A stretch of DNA of 23,384 bases from Planctomycetota bacterium (GTDB taxonomy: Bacteria; Planctomycetota; Phycisphaerae; Sedimentisphaerales; Anaerohalosphaeraceae). The DNA is taken from NCBI GenBank assembly GCA_003644215.1, contig QNBU01000001.1:1-23384 (forward strand), in the 5' to 3' direction. Below the pieces are notes generated by a model. The model made no database searches. It was not told the origin of the DNA and saw only the letters and a list, made by a program, of their open reading frames with translations. This document shows positions 1-7,588 of the stretch, in pieces; position 1 is the first letter of the stretch; every line of letters begins with the position of its first letter. Made by a program: the position numbers and the translations under genes.

Positions 1-77
1 AAAAGATATTCAGCAAGTTCGGCGTCAATACTGAAAATATCATCGCAAAGGCAAAAGAATTGGCAAGGGGAAAATAA
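1..77 (+). CDS. C-terminal end of an unidentified upstream gene (possibly transketolase C-terminal half)
   Basis: An open frame enters from the left edge (first full codon at position 3) and stops with TAA at 75-77, directly before the next ATG. Only 24 residues are visible, ending in ENIIAKAKELARGK. A tail with a phrase like KFGVNTENIIAKAKEL resembles the last helix of transketolase or its C-terminal subunit, where 'FG(L/V)..E.IV..AK.L' is common. This is a resemblance over very few residues and not a firm identification. Abutment with the next gene suggests they share a transcript. Confidence 0.4.
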   Translation, partial: KIFSKFGVNTENIIAKAKELARGK

Positions 78-1103
78 ATGTTTTCAGAATCACAATGGAA
101 AGAACTTAATTGTCGAGAAAATCAGTTCGCAAAGGTCTTTGCCGGCGAAAAGCCGGACTTTGTGCCTGTCTGGTGGTATTATGAGGAATTAGGCCAGATC
201 AAGCCGGAATTATTGATGGCTGAAAAGGACCGAAAGGCCTGGCTTGATAATCAGCTAAAAGCGGTTAAAACCAATGTCGAAGAAGCCCTTGAAAATCACT
301 GTCTTTATTACCCAATGATTGAGATGGTTTCTCTTTACGGCACTCATTATATCGATGCTCTTTTCGGTAATGAGGTCCAATGGGTAAAGAACCAGTTCTG
401 GTCAAAGGAGCAGACCTGTGAAGTGTCCGAACTGCAAATGCCGGATTTTGACAATTCGGAACTGCTCAAAGAAACCATTGATCTGGCTAAATGGATAAAA
501 GAGCAGACAGACGGTAAGTTTTTGATTGTTATGCCGGACATTGGCTCGCCGATTAACATTGCGATAAACCTGTTCGGCGAGAAATTTTTCCTTGAAATCG
601 CTATGAACCCCGATTCAGCCAAGCGGGTATTGGCAATGATTGCCGAAGTTACCCGCAGGGTTTACGATGAATTGATAACAGCGGTAGGGCAAAAAACCAT
701 TCGCTGTCATAACAATTTTTATGTTTATACCCCTTATGATTATGCCGGTTTGAGTATTTGTGCGACACAGATGATCTCGCCTGCCAACTACACAGAACTT
801 GTCGCTGATGCTGACGATAGGTGCGTACCGGATTGCTACAAAGGTATGATTCAACATATCTGCGGCAGGTCGAATCAGCATGTCTCCGAAATCGCCAGTA
901 GAAGTCGCATCAAAGGTGTCCAGCTCAATGATGCCGGCACCGACCAGTTCGCCGATTACTTTAAGGGTCTGCGCGATGACCAGATTTTTTATATGAGGCC
1001 GACGGAAAATATGACTATGGAAAAAATACTTTCCATTACAAAAGGAAACCGTGTGCTTTTTACTGTAACAGAAAAGCCCAAAGCAAAAATAGAAATTGGT
1101 TGA
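78..1103 (+). CDS. Uroporphyrinogen decarboxylase (UroD/MtaA)-fold protein
   Basis: This 341-residue cytoplasmic protein has the overall look of the UroD/MtaA superfamily: an N-terminal 'R.N...KV..GEKPDFVPV' segment, a central 'GSPINIA' region and a late 'HICG' motif (H260, C262) where corrinoid-dependent methyltransferases of the MtaA type bind zinc. The usual third ligand, a C-terminal cysteine, is absent because no cysteine follows C262. True heme-pathway UroD has an N-terminal arginine motif that is not obvious here, so heme synthesis is unlikely. The ATG at 78 follows an AGGGGA ribosome site at 66-71. The gene abuts the upstream one, and its TGA overlaps a candidate TTG of the next. In sugar clusters such proteins are common but their reactions are mostly unknown. 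Fold assignment is fairly sure; substrate is unknown. Confidence 0.75.
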   Translation: MFSESQWKELNCRENQFAKVFAGEKPDFVPVWWYYEELGQIKPELLMAEKDRKAWLDNQLKAVKTNVEEALENHCLYYPMIEMVSLYGTHYIDALFGNEVQWVKNQFWSKEQTCEVSELQMPDFDNSELLKETIDLAKWIKEQTDGKFLIVMPDIGSPINIAINLFGEKFFLEIAMNPDSAKRVLAMIAEVTRRVYDELITAVGQKTIRCHNNFYVYTPYDYAGLSICATQMISPANYTELVADADDRCVPDCYKGMIQHICGRSNQHVSEIASRSRIKGVQLNDAGTDQFADYFKGLRDDQIFYMRPTENMTMEKILSITKGNRVLFTVTEKPKAKIEIG

Positions 1104-1114
1104 AAAGGTTCAAG

Positions 1115-2065
1115 ATGCTGAAAAAAAGGAGTGTGATTGCAGGATTATTACTGGCAGCGGTTTTACTGATTTGTTCGTGTAGAAATACATTTACACTTGA
1201 TGATGGGCCAGCCTGGAAATTCATCATCGTCGGCGACAGTCGAGGCGGCGACAATGGGGTCAATACCGCTATTCTTAGCGAAATAGCCGCCGAGATCGTA
1301 GCTCAGGATGCCGAGTTCGTTCTGTTCCCCGGCGACCTTGTTAATGGCAGCGGCGATCAGGCAACGCTGCAAAGCCAGCTTACGACCTGGCGTGATACGA
1401 TGCGGCCGGTTTATGATGCCGGTATCGGAGTCTATCCGGTTCGAGGCAACCATGACACGGGAAACTTGGCGGCCTGGAACAATGTCTTTAGCGGTGATTA
1501 CGCACTGCCGACAAACGGCCCGGCCGGCGAGGTTGGTTTAACCTATTCGGTTTCGCATAAGAATGTGTTTGTGCTGGCTCTCGACCAGTATATAACGCCC
1601 CATCGTGTCAATCAGTCCTGGGTCGATGCTCAATTAGCGGCCAATACGAATCCGCATATTTTCGCATTGGGCCATGAGCCGGTTTTTGGAACTCACCGTG
1701 TCGGCTGTCTTGACAACGATCCTGCCGTGCGGGATGCGTTTTGGGCAAGTCTGAAAAATGCGGGTTGTCGGGTTTATGCCTGTGGACACGACCATTTTTA
1801 TGACCACGCTGTCGTCGATGATGGTGACGGCAATCCTGATAACGATATCAGTCAATACATCGTCGGTACGGCAGGGGCGCCGATTTACAGCTTTTCGCTG
1901 CCTTACAATGACACTAATACCAACTACACGGTAGAGCAATATCATCATGCGGAAAAATATGGATACCTGCTTGTTGAAGTCAGCGATTTGGTCGTAAAGC
2001 AAATCTGGCTTGAGAGAAACAATGAAACCGGTATGTATGAACCACTATTAGTTAAAGGAAAATAA
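1115..2065 (+). CDS. Calcineurin-like metallophosphoesterase, probable lipoprotein
   Basis: This 316-residue protein carries all the metal-binding blocks of the calcineurin-like phosphoesterase family: GDS (D41), GDLV (D74), GNHD (N112, H113), GHEP (H187) and CGHDH (H225, H227). These bind two metal ions and hydrolyse phosphomonoesters or phosphodiesters. The N-terminus has basic residues, a hydrophobic stretch and a Cys in the context ICSC, a slightly irregular lipobox, so the protein is probably exported and membrane-anchored. Two starts are possible: TTG at 1100, which overlaps the previous stop, or ATG at 1115. The ATG is preferred because GAAAAGG lies about 7 nt upstream. It sits between the UroD-like gene and the RpiB-like gene, suggesting an exported phosphatase acting on a sugar phosphate or phosphate-decorated glycan; that role is inference. 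Confidence 0.87.
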   Translation: MLKKRSVIAGLLLAAVLLICSCRNTFTLDDGPAWKFIIVGDSRGGDNGVNTAILSEIAAEIVAQDAEFVLFPGDLVNGSGDQATLQSQLTTWRDTMRPVYDAGIGVYPVRGNHDTGNLAAWNNVFSGDYALPTNGPAGEVGLTYSVSHKNVFVLALDQYITPHRVNQSWVDAQLAANTNPHIFALGHEPVFGTHRVGCLDNDPAVRDAFWASLKNAGCRVYACGHDHFYDHAVVDDGDGNPDNDISQYIVGTAGAPIYSFSLPYNDTNTNYTVEQYHHAEKYGYLLVEVSDLVVKQIWLERNNETGMYEPLLVKGK

Positions 2066-2067
2066 TT

Positions 2068-2691
2068 ATGAAGATAGCTGTAATAAATGAAACATCCGCC
2101 GCCGACAGGAATGCTGATATTCTCGCTGCTCTTGATGGCAAGGGACATGAGATTATCAATATCGGCATGACTAAGTCTGGCGACACGCCGGAGATGACCT
2201 ATATTCATACAGGACTATTGTCGGCGATGCTGCTGAACCTAAAGAAAGTGGATTTCGTCGTCGGCGGCTGCGGCACAGGCCAGGGCTATATCAACTCTGT
2301 CTTGCAGTATCCAAACTGTTTTTGCGGCCTGATCCAGAATCCATTGGATGTCTGGCTGTTCGGCCAGATCAACGGCGGAAACTGCATTTCATTAGCTCTG
2401 TTATTCGGCTACGGCTGGGCGGGCGATATTAATCTGAAATTTATCTTTGACCGATTATTTGAATTGCCCCAACTTGGCAAGGGCTATCCTCCTCATCGAG
2501 AAGAGTCCCAACAGGCAAGCAGAAGAACGCTTGAAGAAATTTCAGTTGCAACGCATAAGAGTTTCGCGGATATTATTACCTCGCTTGATGATAAGGTGTT
2601 AAAGCCGGTTCTGGAGTTTCCCGGTGTTACCGAGTTGCTTGATGCTGACTCGATTAAAGATGAAAAATTAAAGAAGGCCTTGCAGAGGTAG
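2068..2691 (+). CDS. RpiB/LacA/LacB-family sugar-phosphate isomerase-like protein
   Basis: At 207 residues this is longer than the roughly 150 residues of ribose-5-phosphate isomerase B. The signature is GGCGTGQG at residues 66-73; the family motif is CGTGxG, and its Cys (C68 here) is the base in RpiB. The N-terminus 'MKIAVINETSAADRN' matches the first strand and substrate loop. The remainder includes a 'GDINLKFIFDRLFE' segment and a C-terminal extension rich in charged residues, typical of a long RpiB-like subgroup of undefined substrate. It starts 2 nt after the phosphoesterase stop, with AAAGGA upstream, so the two are co-transcribed. It probably interconverts an aldose and a ketose phosphate or derivative; the exact sugar cannot be told. 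Confidence 0.8.
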   Translation: MKIAVINETSAADRNADILAALDGKGHEIINIGMTKSGDTPEMTYIHTGLLSAMLLNLKKVDFVVGGCGTGQGYINSVLQYPNCFCGLIQNPLDVWLFGQINGGNCISLALLFGYGWAGDINLKFIFDRLFELPQLGKGYPPHREESQQASRRTLEEISVATHKSFADIITSLDDKVLKPVLEFPGVTELLDADSIKDEKLKKALQR

Positions 2692-2695
2692 TTAA

Positions 2696-3787
2696 TTGAA
2701 CAAGATTTTGATTATAGTGTTATTATTAGTTTTGGCTCCTGCCGGACAGATTGTTGCGGCAGAGAAAAAGCTTTCTCCGCCGTATCCGATTGAGGCAAAG
2801 CATTGGGACAGACACTTTGCACCTGAGACTTGTTCGGTCGTCGGGGCCTATATGACGATGGTTCGTCAAGGTAAGGATAAATATGCAGCGTTCGTAAACA
2901 CATGGGGCAATCTGGAAGAGGGTCTGGAAATGTGGACAGGGGCAACGCTGATAGATTTTAATTCTGCCGGGGTCGTGTTGGCCAATAGTAAAATTGATGA
3001 CCTTGCCGATGAGGCGGGCAAGCCCCATCCGAAGCGATGTATTACCCGTCCTTTTATTGACTGGCACCGCGATGATGGATTTGTGGGCATTGTTCATGTT
3101 TGCCGGGATTATATGCCTGTCGATAAACGAGTGTATCCGGCACTGGTTACGAGTAAAACAGGCAAAGCTGGAAGCTGGAAATATCACGGCCGGCTCAAGG
3201 GTGAAATTTGGGACGAGTTTGGTGATAATGCTGAAAAAACGACCCACTCCGATGGCGGTGCGTTTTTCTTTCAGCCGGAAAAATCAGCCAAATTGAATCG
3301 CGAAAAGCCCCTTGAGAATAGATATGTATTTTTTACCAGTCATTATTCGGGCTGGGGCCATGTTAACATTCTTTTCTCTAATGATGGAAAAGAATGGATC
3401 TTTTATCGCGGCGAAGACGGAAAAATAGTCAATCTTATTCCGTTTCTTGCCGGTAAGGGTATGATTTTCCCCCACATTGTCAATCTTAGAGAAAATGGCT
3501 GGAGTATGACGCTTAGTCAAGGGTGGCCGCCAGTGGCGATTTGGCGGCTTTGGTCGCCGGATGGATTCAACTGGCAGTTCGTTGGAGAGCAGCCGGAAAT
3601 TGTCGTTCCCGATGATTTGTTTATTAAGAATCTTTCTTTATGGTATGACTCAAAAACTGCTCTGCTGAATGGTTATCTTACCGTGCGTTCAGCCAGGCCC
3701 GATGGAAGCATTCAGTCCAATAAATACCATTCACAGACGAATCTATTTTTCAATAAAGACATAAAACTGTCCCTTGAGGTGCAGTAA
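2696..3787 (+). CDS. Secreted protein, probable beta-propeller glycoside hydrolase-like
   Basis: This 363-residue product starts with TTG at 2696, with GAGGT about 7 nt upstream inside the end of the previous gene. Residues 1-22 form a classic Sec signal (basic N-terminus, Leu/Ile/Val core, VAA then E), so it is exported. The mature part is rich in Trp, Tyr and Gly and has repeated short blocks such as 'RPFIDWH', 'YVFFTSHYSGWGHVNILFSNDGKEW', 'MIFPHIV' and 'WRLWSPDGFNW'. Repeated 'S.DG..W' turns are typical of five-bladed beta-propellers of the sialidase/GH43 type. No catalytic residues can be assigned from sight. Position in a sugar cluster fits a glycan-cleaving or glycan-binding role, but this is inference. 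It could equally be an inactive propeller. Confidence 0.65.
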   Translation: MNKILIIVLLLVLAPAGQIVAAEKKLSPPYPIEAKHWDRHFAPETCSVVGAYMTMVRQGKDKYAAFVNTWGNLEEGLEMWTGATLIDFNSAGVVLANSKIDDLADEAGKPHPKRCITRPFIDWHRDDGFVGIVHVCRDYMPVDKRVYPALVTSKTGKAGSWKYHGRLKGEIWDEFGDNAEKTTHSDGGAFFFQPEKSAKLNREKPLENRYVFFTSHYSGWGHVNILFSNDGKEWIFYRGEDGKIVNLIPFLAGKGMIFPHIVNLRENGWSMTLSQGWPPVAIWRLWSPDGFNWQFVGEQPEIVVPDDLFIKNLSLWYDSKTALLNGYLTVRSARPDGSIQSNKYHSQTNLFFNKDIKLSLEVQ

Positions 3788-3829
3788 CGGTACGATAAGA
3801 AAAAATAACCTTTGTTTTGGAGCAAGTAA

Positions 3830-4999
3830 ATGGCTAAGAAAAAAACCACAGTATGTATTGTCGGAACAGGAATGATAGCGGGTGTTCATGCGGCAGGTTA
3901 TAACCGTTGTGAAAATGTCGATTTGAAAATTTATAACCGTACTCGCTCAAAAGCTGAAAAGTTTGCCCAGCAATACCAGGTCAGCGAAATAATCGATACT
4001 GTCGATGAGGTCTGCGAAAGAAAAGATATTGATGGTCTTGATATTTGTCTGACTCACGATCTGCATCTTGAGATTTGCGAAAAGGCATTTGCGGCAGGCA
4101 AGAATGTTCTCCTTGAAAAGCCGATGGCCAACGACCTTGAAGAAGCGGATAAGATCATAGCTGCCGCTGACAAAGCAGGAAAAATCCTGGCCGTTAACGA
4201 GAATTTCCGTTTTGAGCCGGCCATTATTAAAGCTAAAGAGATTATGGACGCAGGCGATATCGGCAAGCCCTTTATGATAATGATAAATGACCTTTACTGG
4301 ATGGCGGAATTAACGACGGTAAATCCTGCTTACAAGTGGAGAAGAAAACTTGAAGGTAACGCCGGAGGTGTATTGTTTGACCGTGGTGTGCATAATGCCG
4401 CCGTTCTCAATTATCTCGGCGGCGAAGTTGAAACCGTCTATGGCACATGTATGAACCCGCAAAAATACTGGGAAGGCGATGAGACTTCCGTTATTGTCGC
4501 AACACACAAAAACGGCATAGTCACAAACTATACCCAGAGCTGGAATACATTAGGTCTGCCGGAATGGGATCAGCCGAGATTTTTGATTTTCGGAACCGAG
4601 GGTTCTATAATAGATAATTCAAACCACAGGATTGGCGGCCATTATTGCTACGAAGTAGGCAGCCTTAGAGTAACAAGCCGAAAGAATAAAAAATACGCCG
4701 GCAGAGTAACATCTCACGAATTCCTTGCTGGCAAGACCTGGCTTGAAGATATTTGGCATCAGGAAGTGCCGAACAATATGCTTGAGGATATGGTTCGCCG
4801 CGGCACGGAATGGTTTGTTGAAGATGAGTTCGAAGATTACGATGTTTATCATGCATCAGTCGACGATTTTGTCAAAGCTATTCGCGGCGAAAAAGCTCCG
4901 CATGTCAGCGGCAAAGATGCTCGAGGGGATGTTGCCGTTGTTTTTGCCGCTTATGAGTCCGACAAAACAAACAGTGTTGTAAAACTTTCGGATATGTAG
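3830..4999 (+). CDS. Gfo/Idh/MocA-family NAD(P)-dependent oxidoreductase
   Basis: This 389-residue protein opens with a Rossmann fingerprint (VGTGMIAGVH) for NAD(P) binding. It has the family hallmark EKP (E96, K97, P98), whose lysine contacts nicotinamide and substrate, and a DRGVH block (D184, H188) that corresponds to the catalytic D..xH region. The C-terminal half is the alpha/beta sheet domain used for substrate binding and oligomer contacts. Family members oxidise or reduce sugars, inositols and amino sugars. The ATG at 3830 is preceded by TTGGAGC. A 42-nt gap separates it from the secreted protein. In this cluster it most likely oxidises or reduces a hexose or uronate-type intermediate. 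The family call is secure; the substrate is unknown. Confidence 0.9.
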   Translation: MAKKKTTVCIVGTGMIAGVHAAGYNRCENVDLKIYNRTRSKAEKFAQQYQVSEIIDTVDEVCERKDIDGLDICLTHDLHLEICEKAFAAGKNVLLEKPMANDLEEADKIIAAADKAGKILAVNENFRFEPAIIKAKEIMDAGDIGKPFMIMINDLYWMAELTTVNPAYKWRRKLEGNAGGVLFDRGVHNAAVLNYLGGEVETVYGTCMNPQKYWEGDETSVIVATHKNGIVTNYTQSWNTLGLPEWDQPRFLIFGTEGSIIDNSNHRIGGHYCYEVGSLRVTSRKNKKYAGRVTSHEFLAGKTWLEDIWHQEVPNNMLEDMVRRGTEWFVEDEFEDYDVYHASVDDFVKAIRGEKAPHVSGKDARGDVAVVFAAYESDKTNSVVKLSDM

Positions 5000-5007
5000 G
5001 AAGCGAG

Positions 5008-5362
5008 ATAGTCGATTACCCAAAGATTAAGCTAACAGCCGGACAATTAGAAGCGGATATTTTTTTCCTGTCCTGAAAACGGTTTCTATAAAGGCTCGCG
5101 ATTTGACTGGTCAGGTATGGCCGACCAAATAAAATGGAACGGTCATACCTTTTTATGTTCGTCGGCTGTAACGGCTGATATGGATTTTCGTGCTTGCGGA
5201 ACAGCCGAAGAACTCTGTATGGGAATAGCAGGTACTCCAGGGCCACTCGGTTACGACCAAACAAAAAAGCTGCATGGCAGACAAAATATCTGTTTTAAGG
5301 TTTTCCCAAAATACCTTTTGCTCTTTGAAGCGAAAAGATGGAACCACCGCATCGGTGAGTGA
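5008..5362 (+). pseudogene. Decayed remnant of a secreted-sugar-cluster protein with an FDWSG motif (epimerase-like family)
   Basis: Two plus-strand frames join into one recognisable protein. Frame one (from about 5008) reads IVDYPKIKLTAGQLEADIFF and hits a stop after a run of seven T at 5060-5066. A second frame then continues with CPENGFYKGSRFDWSGMA, NGHTF, GTAEEL and GPLGYDQ. From memory, the order 'NG(Y/F)Y.G.RFDWSG...GH.(Y/F)...EEF...PLGYDEA' marks the N-terminal third of an uncharacterised, galactose-mutarotase-like family of roughly 300 residues found in Bacteroidetes and planctomycete sugar clusters. Here there is no start codon, there is a frameshift at the T run, the reading decays after GYDQ, and the remaining two thirds are missing before fmdB. 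I call it a truncated pseudogene. The family name is from recall and is not verified. Confidence 0.6.
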
Positions 5363-5396
5363 TGCCCACGCCGTTGCTGGGCGGTTACGATTTTTT
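5363..5396 (+). terminator. Weak hairpin plus T-run, possible terminator of the left cluster
   Basis: GCCCA (5363-5367) can pair with TGGGC across a 9-nt loop, followed after about 9 nt by six T (5391-5396). It lies between convergent units, where a terminator is expected. The T-run coincides with lysine codons at the end of the opposing fmdB gene and is further from the stem than in textbook terminators, so the call is weak. A second small hairpin, CACCG-cat-CGGTG at 5345-5357, lies just beside it. Confidence 0.25.
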
Positions 5397-5696
5397 ATTT
5401 TCCCCTGCTTTTGTGTCCGCTTTGGAGTCGGTCTTCTTTGTGTCTTTCTTGTGATCCGTTTTTGTGTCGGAGGTTGATTTCTTATCGCTCTCGACGGCTT
5501 TTTTATAGCTGTCGCTGCGGTAGTCGGTTTCATAGAAGCCGCTGCCTTTGAAGATGATCCCGGCGCCGATGCCTATCAGGCGTTGGAGTTTCATCTTGCC
5601 ACATTCGGGGCATTTTTTCTTTGGCGATGCGGTGATCGATTGAAACGCTTCGGTCAGATGGTTACAATGGCCGCATTTGTATTCATAGGTGGGCAT
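5385..5696 (-). CDS. FmdB-family zinc-ribbon regulatory-type protein
   Basis: This protein of 103 residues begins MPTYEYKC, the hallmark start of the FmdB/CxxC zinc-ribbon family. The four metal-binding cysteines are C8, C11, C29 and C32, followed by a 'GSGFYETDYRS' segment, also typical. The last 35 residues or so form a low-complexity Lys/Asp/Thr/Ser tail. The family is often named as a putative regulator but its function is not established. A GTG at 5702 overlaps the grpE stop (GTGA) and adds two residues; ATG at 5696 is chosen because it gives the conserved N-terminus and sits 9 nt from AGGA. It is the last gene of the chaperone operon. Confidence 0.87.
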   Translation of the reverse strand: MPTYEYKCGHCNHLTEAFQSITASPKKKCPECGKMKLQRLIGIGAGIIFKGSGFYETDYRSDSYKKAVESDKKSTSDTKTDHKKDTKKTDSKADTKAGENKKS

Positions 5697-5698
5697 AT

Positions 5699-6283
5699 TC
5701 ACGAGTCCTGTTCTGTATCATTGTTTTCATCAGCCGCATCGGGCGATTCTCCTTTTTCTTCTTCGATCTTATTGACGATGACCTTGCTTGGCCGCAACAC
5801 CTGTTCGCCGATCATATACCCGGCCTGATAAACCTCCAGTACGGTGTCGTCGTCTTTATCCGGATCACTCTGCCGCATCATCGCCTCGTGCAGATTTGGG
5901 TCAAACGGATGGCCCATCGCGTCAATTTGTTTGACACCGTGTGCTTTTAACGCATCCAGCATGTGTTCAAAGACCAGTTGGATTCCCTTGATGAGGTCAT
6001 CGAGGGCTTCTTTCCTATTAGCGGTTGATGTGTGCGAAAGGGCATGTTCAAGGTTGTCTATCGATGGCAGTAATGAACGCAGCACTGCCTTTTTCTCATA
6101 GGCCACCGAGTCGGCAATCTGCCTGGGAGCGCGTTTCTGGAAGTTGGCATAGTCGGCGCTGACCCGCTGAAGCTGCTCAAACAACTCCTGTTTTTCATGG
6201 GTCAGTTCTTCGATCTGCTTTTCCAGCTTTTCGATTTGCTTCGTTACTTTTTTTGAATTTTTCTCAGCCATAGCATTATCCAA
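5699..6283 (-). CDS. grpE: GrpE, nucleotide exchange factor of DnaK
   Basis: This 194-residue protein acts as a dimer that releases ADP from DnaK and resets the Hsp70 cycle in the cytoplasm. Residues about 10-45 form the Lys/Glu/Gln-rich coiled coil of the dimer stalk. They are followed by 'DYANFQKRA', 'LLPSIDNLEHAL' and the beta-wing signature 'GHPFDPNLHEAM', ending in 'YMIGEQVLRPSKVIV'. The C-terminal tail is acidic. A TTG at 6283 with AGGG about 7 nt upstream is used here; an ATG at 6271 would remove four residues and has no visible ribosome site. It lies about 50 nt after dnaJ and its stop overlaps the fmdB region. No dnaK is present in the window. Confidence 0.96.
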   Translation of the reverse strand: MDNAMAEKNSKKVTKQIEKLEKQIEELTHEKQELFEQLQRVSADYANFQKRAPRQIADSVAYEKKAVLRSLLPSIDNLEHALSHTSTANRKEALDDLIKGIQLVFEHMLDALKAHGVKQIDAMGHPFDPNLHEAMMRQSDPDKDDDTVLEVYQAGYMIGEQVLRPSKVIVNKIEEEKGESPDAADENNDTEQDS

Positions 6284-6336
6284 TATAAAACCCTGAAAAG
6301 TTCGATGGGCTTGTCCCTGCGCTTCGGGCTACTGTC

Positions 6337-7470
6337 TTATTTATTGTTAAAGTGTTTTTTGATTTTATCAAAAAATGATTTGCTCTCGGCATTGACATCC
6401 ACTTTTTCGGTTTCAGCATATTCTCTCAGCAGTTCTTGCTGTTTGTCCGACAGCTTTTTCGGGATCGCCACTGATAGCTGTACCAGCAAGTCGCCTTGTT
6501 GCCCGGTCCGTATTTCCGGCAACCCCTGTCTGCGGATGCGGAGGATACTTCCATGTTGGCTGCCCGCCGGAATCTTCAGTTGCTTGGTTCCTTCGAGCGT
6601 GGGTATATCAATCGTTGCCCCTAAGGTCATCTGGGAGAAACTCAATGGCACGGTTACAACCAGATTGGCCCCGTCCCGTATCAGGAATGGATGCGTTGTA
6701 ACCCGCACATAGCAATACAGATCGCCGCGAGGCCCGCCCAGTTTGCCTGGCTCGCCTTCACCGGTAACGCGGATACCCTGGCCCTCATGCACACCAGCCG
6801 GTATTTTAACGCTCAGTTTGCGTTTCTTTGGAAGCTGTCCCTTGCCACGACACTTTTTGCATGGATCAGTGATAACCTGTCCGGTTCCTCGGCATTGGGG
6901 ACAGGTCGAAACCATTTGGAAGAACCCGCCCATGCCGCCCTGTTGAACCTGTCCATTGCCGCCGCAGGTGCCGCACTTACTGGGCTGTTTACCTTTGGCG
7001 ACACCGGTTCCGGTGCAGTCGCCACAGGTATCCTGGCGTGTAAACTCAATGGTTTTTTCGGTTCCGGTGGCAATTTCTTCCAGTGTCAACTGGACCGTTG
7101 TTTCTAAATCATAGCCGCGGCTGGGCCGTCGCTGTCCACCTCGTGTGCTGCGACGACTGCCGCCAAAGATATCGCCGAAGATGTCGCCAAAGATGTCGCC
7201 GATATCACTGACATTCATATGCGAATAGTCGTGGATGCCGGAACCACGAAGTCCGTCGTGGCCAAATTGATCGTAGCGTTGGCGTTTGGTGCTGTCACTG
7301 AGGACTTCATAGGCCTCGGCGCATTCTTTGAATTTCGCTTCCGCTTCTTTGTTGCCGGGGTTTTTGTCCGGGTGGTATTTGATGGCCAGTTGACGATACC
7401 TGCGTTTGATATCGTTAGCGGAGGTGTCTTTTTGTACTCCCAGAACTTCGTAATAATCCCGTTTGGACAT
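6337..7470 (-). CDS. dnaJ: DnaJ, Hsp40 co-chaperone
   Basis: This 377-residue type I DnaJ stimulates the ATPase of DnaK and delivers unfolded clients. The J domain has HPD at residues 33-35. A Gly/Phe linker contains a triple GDIF repeat (about residues 91-104). The zinc-binding domain has four CxxCxGxG units with cysteines 149/152, 166/169, 190/193 and 204/207. The two C-terminal beta domains and a dimerisation tail follow. The frame is open further upstream, but the true start is ATG at 7470 (MSKRDYYEVLG), with AAAGGA 6 nt before it. Between it and the upstream groEL lies a near-perfect 49-nt palindrome. Length and motifs are normal for the family. Confidence 0.97.
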   Translation of the reverse strand: MSKRDYYEVLGVQKDTSANDIKRRYRQLAIKYHPDKNPGNKEAEAKFKECAEAYEVLSDSTKRQRYDQFGHDGLRGSGIHDYSHMNVSDIGDIFGDIFGDIFGGSRRSTRGGQRRPSRGYDLETTVQLTLEEIATGTEKTIEFTRQDTCGDCTGTGVAKGKQPSKCGTCGGNGQVQQGGMGGFFQMVSTCPQCRGTGQVITDPCKKCRGKGQLPKKRKLSVKIPAGVHEGQGIRVTGEGEPGKLGGPRGDLYCYVRVTTHPFLIRDGANLVVTVPLSFSQMTLGATIDIPTLEGTKQLKIPAGSQHGSILRIRRQGLPEIRTGQQGDLLVQLSVAIPKKLSDKQQELLREYAETEKVDVNAESKSFFDKIKKHFNNK

Positions 7471-7483
7471 ACATAATCCTTTC

Positions 7484-7532
7484 GTGGCACGGGCTTCCAG
7501 CCCGTGAATCACGGCCAGGATGGCCGTGCCAC
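7484..7532. repeat. 49-nt near-palindromic REP-like element
   Basis: The element has outer arms GTGGCACGG (7484-7492) and CCGTGCCAC (7524-7532). It also contains two inner hairpins with 8-bp stems: CACGGGCT-tcc-AGCCCGTG (7488-7506) and CACGGCCA-gga-TGGCCGTG (7510-7528). It can fold either as one long stem or as two hairpins closed by a 4-bp outer stem. It lies in the groEL-dnaJ gap, 14 nt before the dnaJ start on the transcript. Such GC-rich palindromes are typical dispersed repeats in planctomycete-like genomes; copy number was not checked. Confidence 0.75.
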
Positions 7533-7588
7533 ATAAAAATAACAGCGCCGAGTTCTTACAAAGACCCTCGACGCTGTTTACAAATTAC

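Noticed and set aside
5117..5362. The 81-codon frame as an intact small gene
   Set aside because: Its similarity to the FDWSG family extends upstream into another frame, and the product lacks most of that family; it is better described as part of a pseudogene.
5699..5702. GTG at 5702 as the fmdB start
   Set aside because: It overlaps the grpE stop but lies only 3 nt from AGGA; ATG at 5696 gives the conserved MPTYEY start with better spacing.
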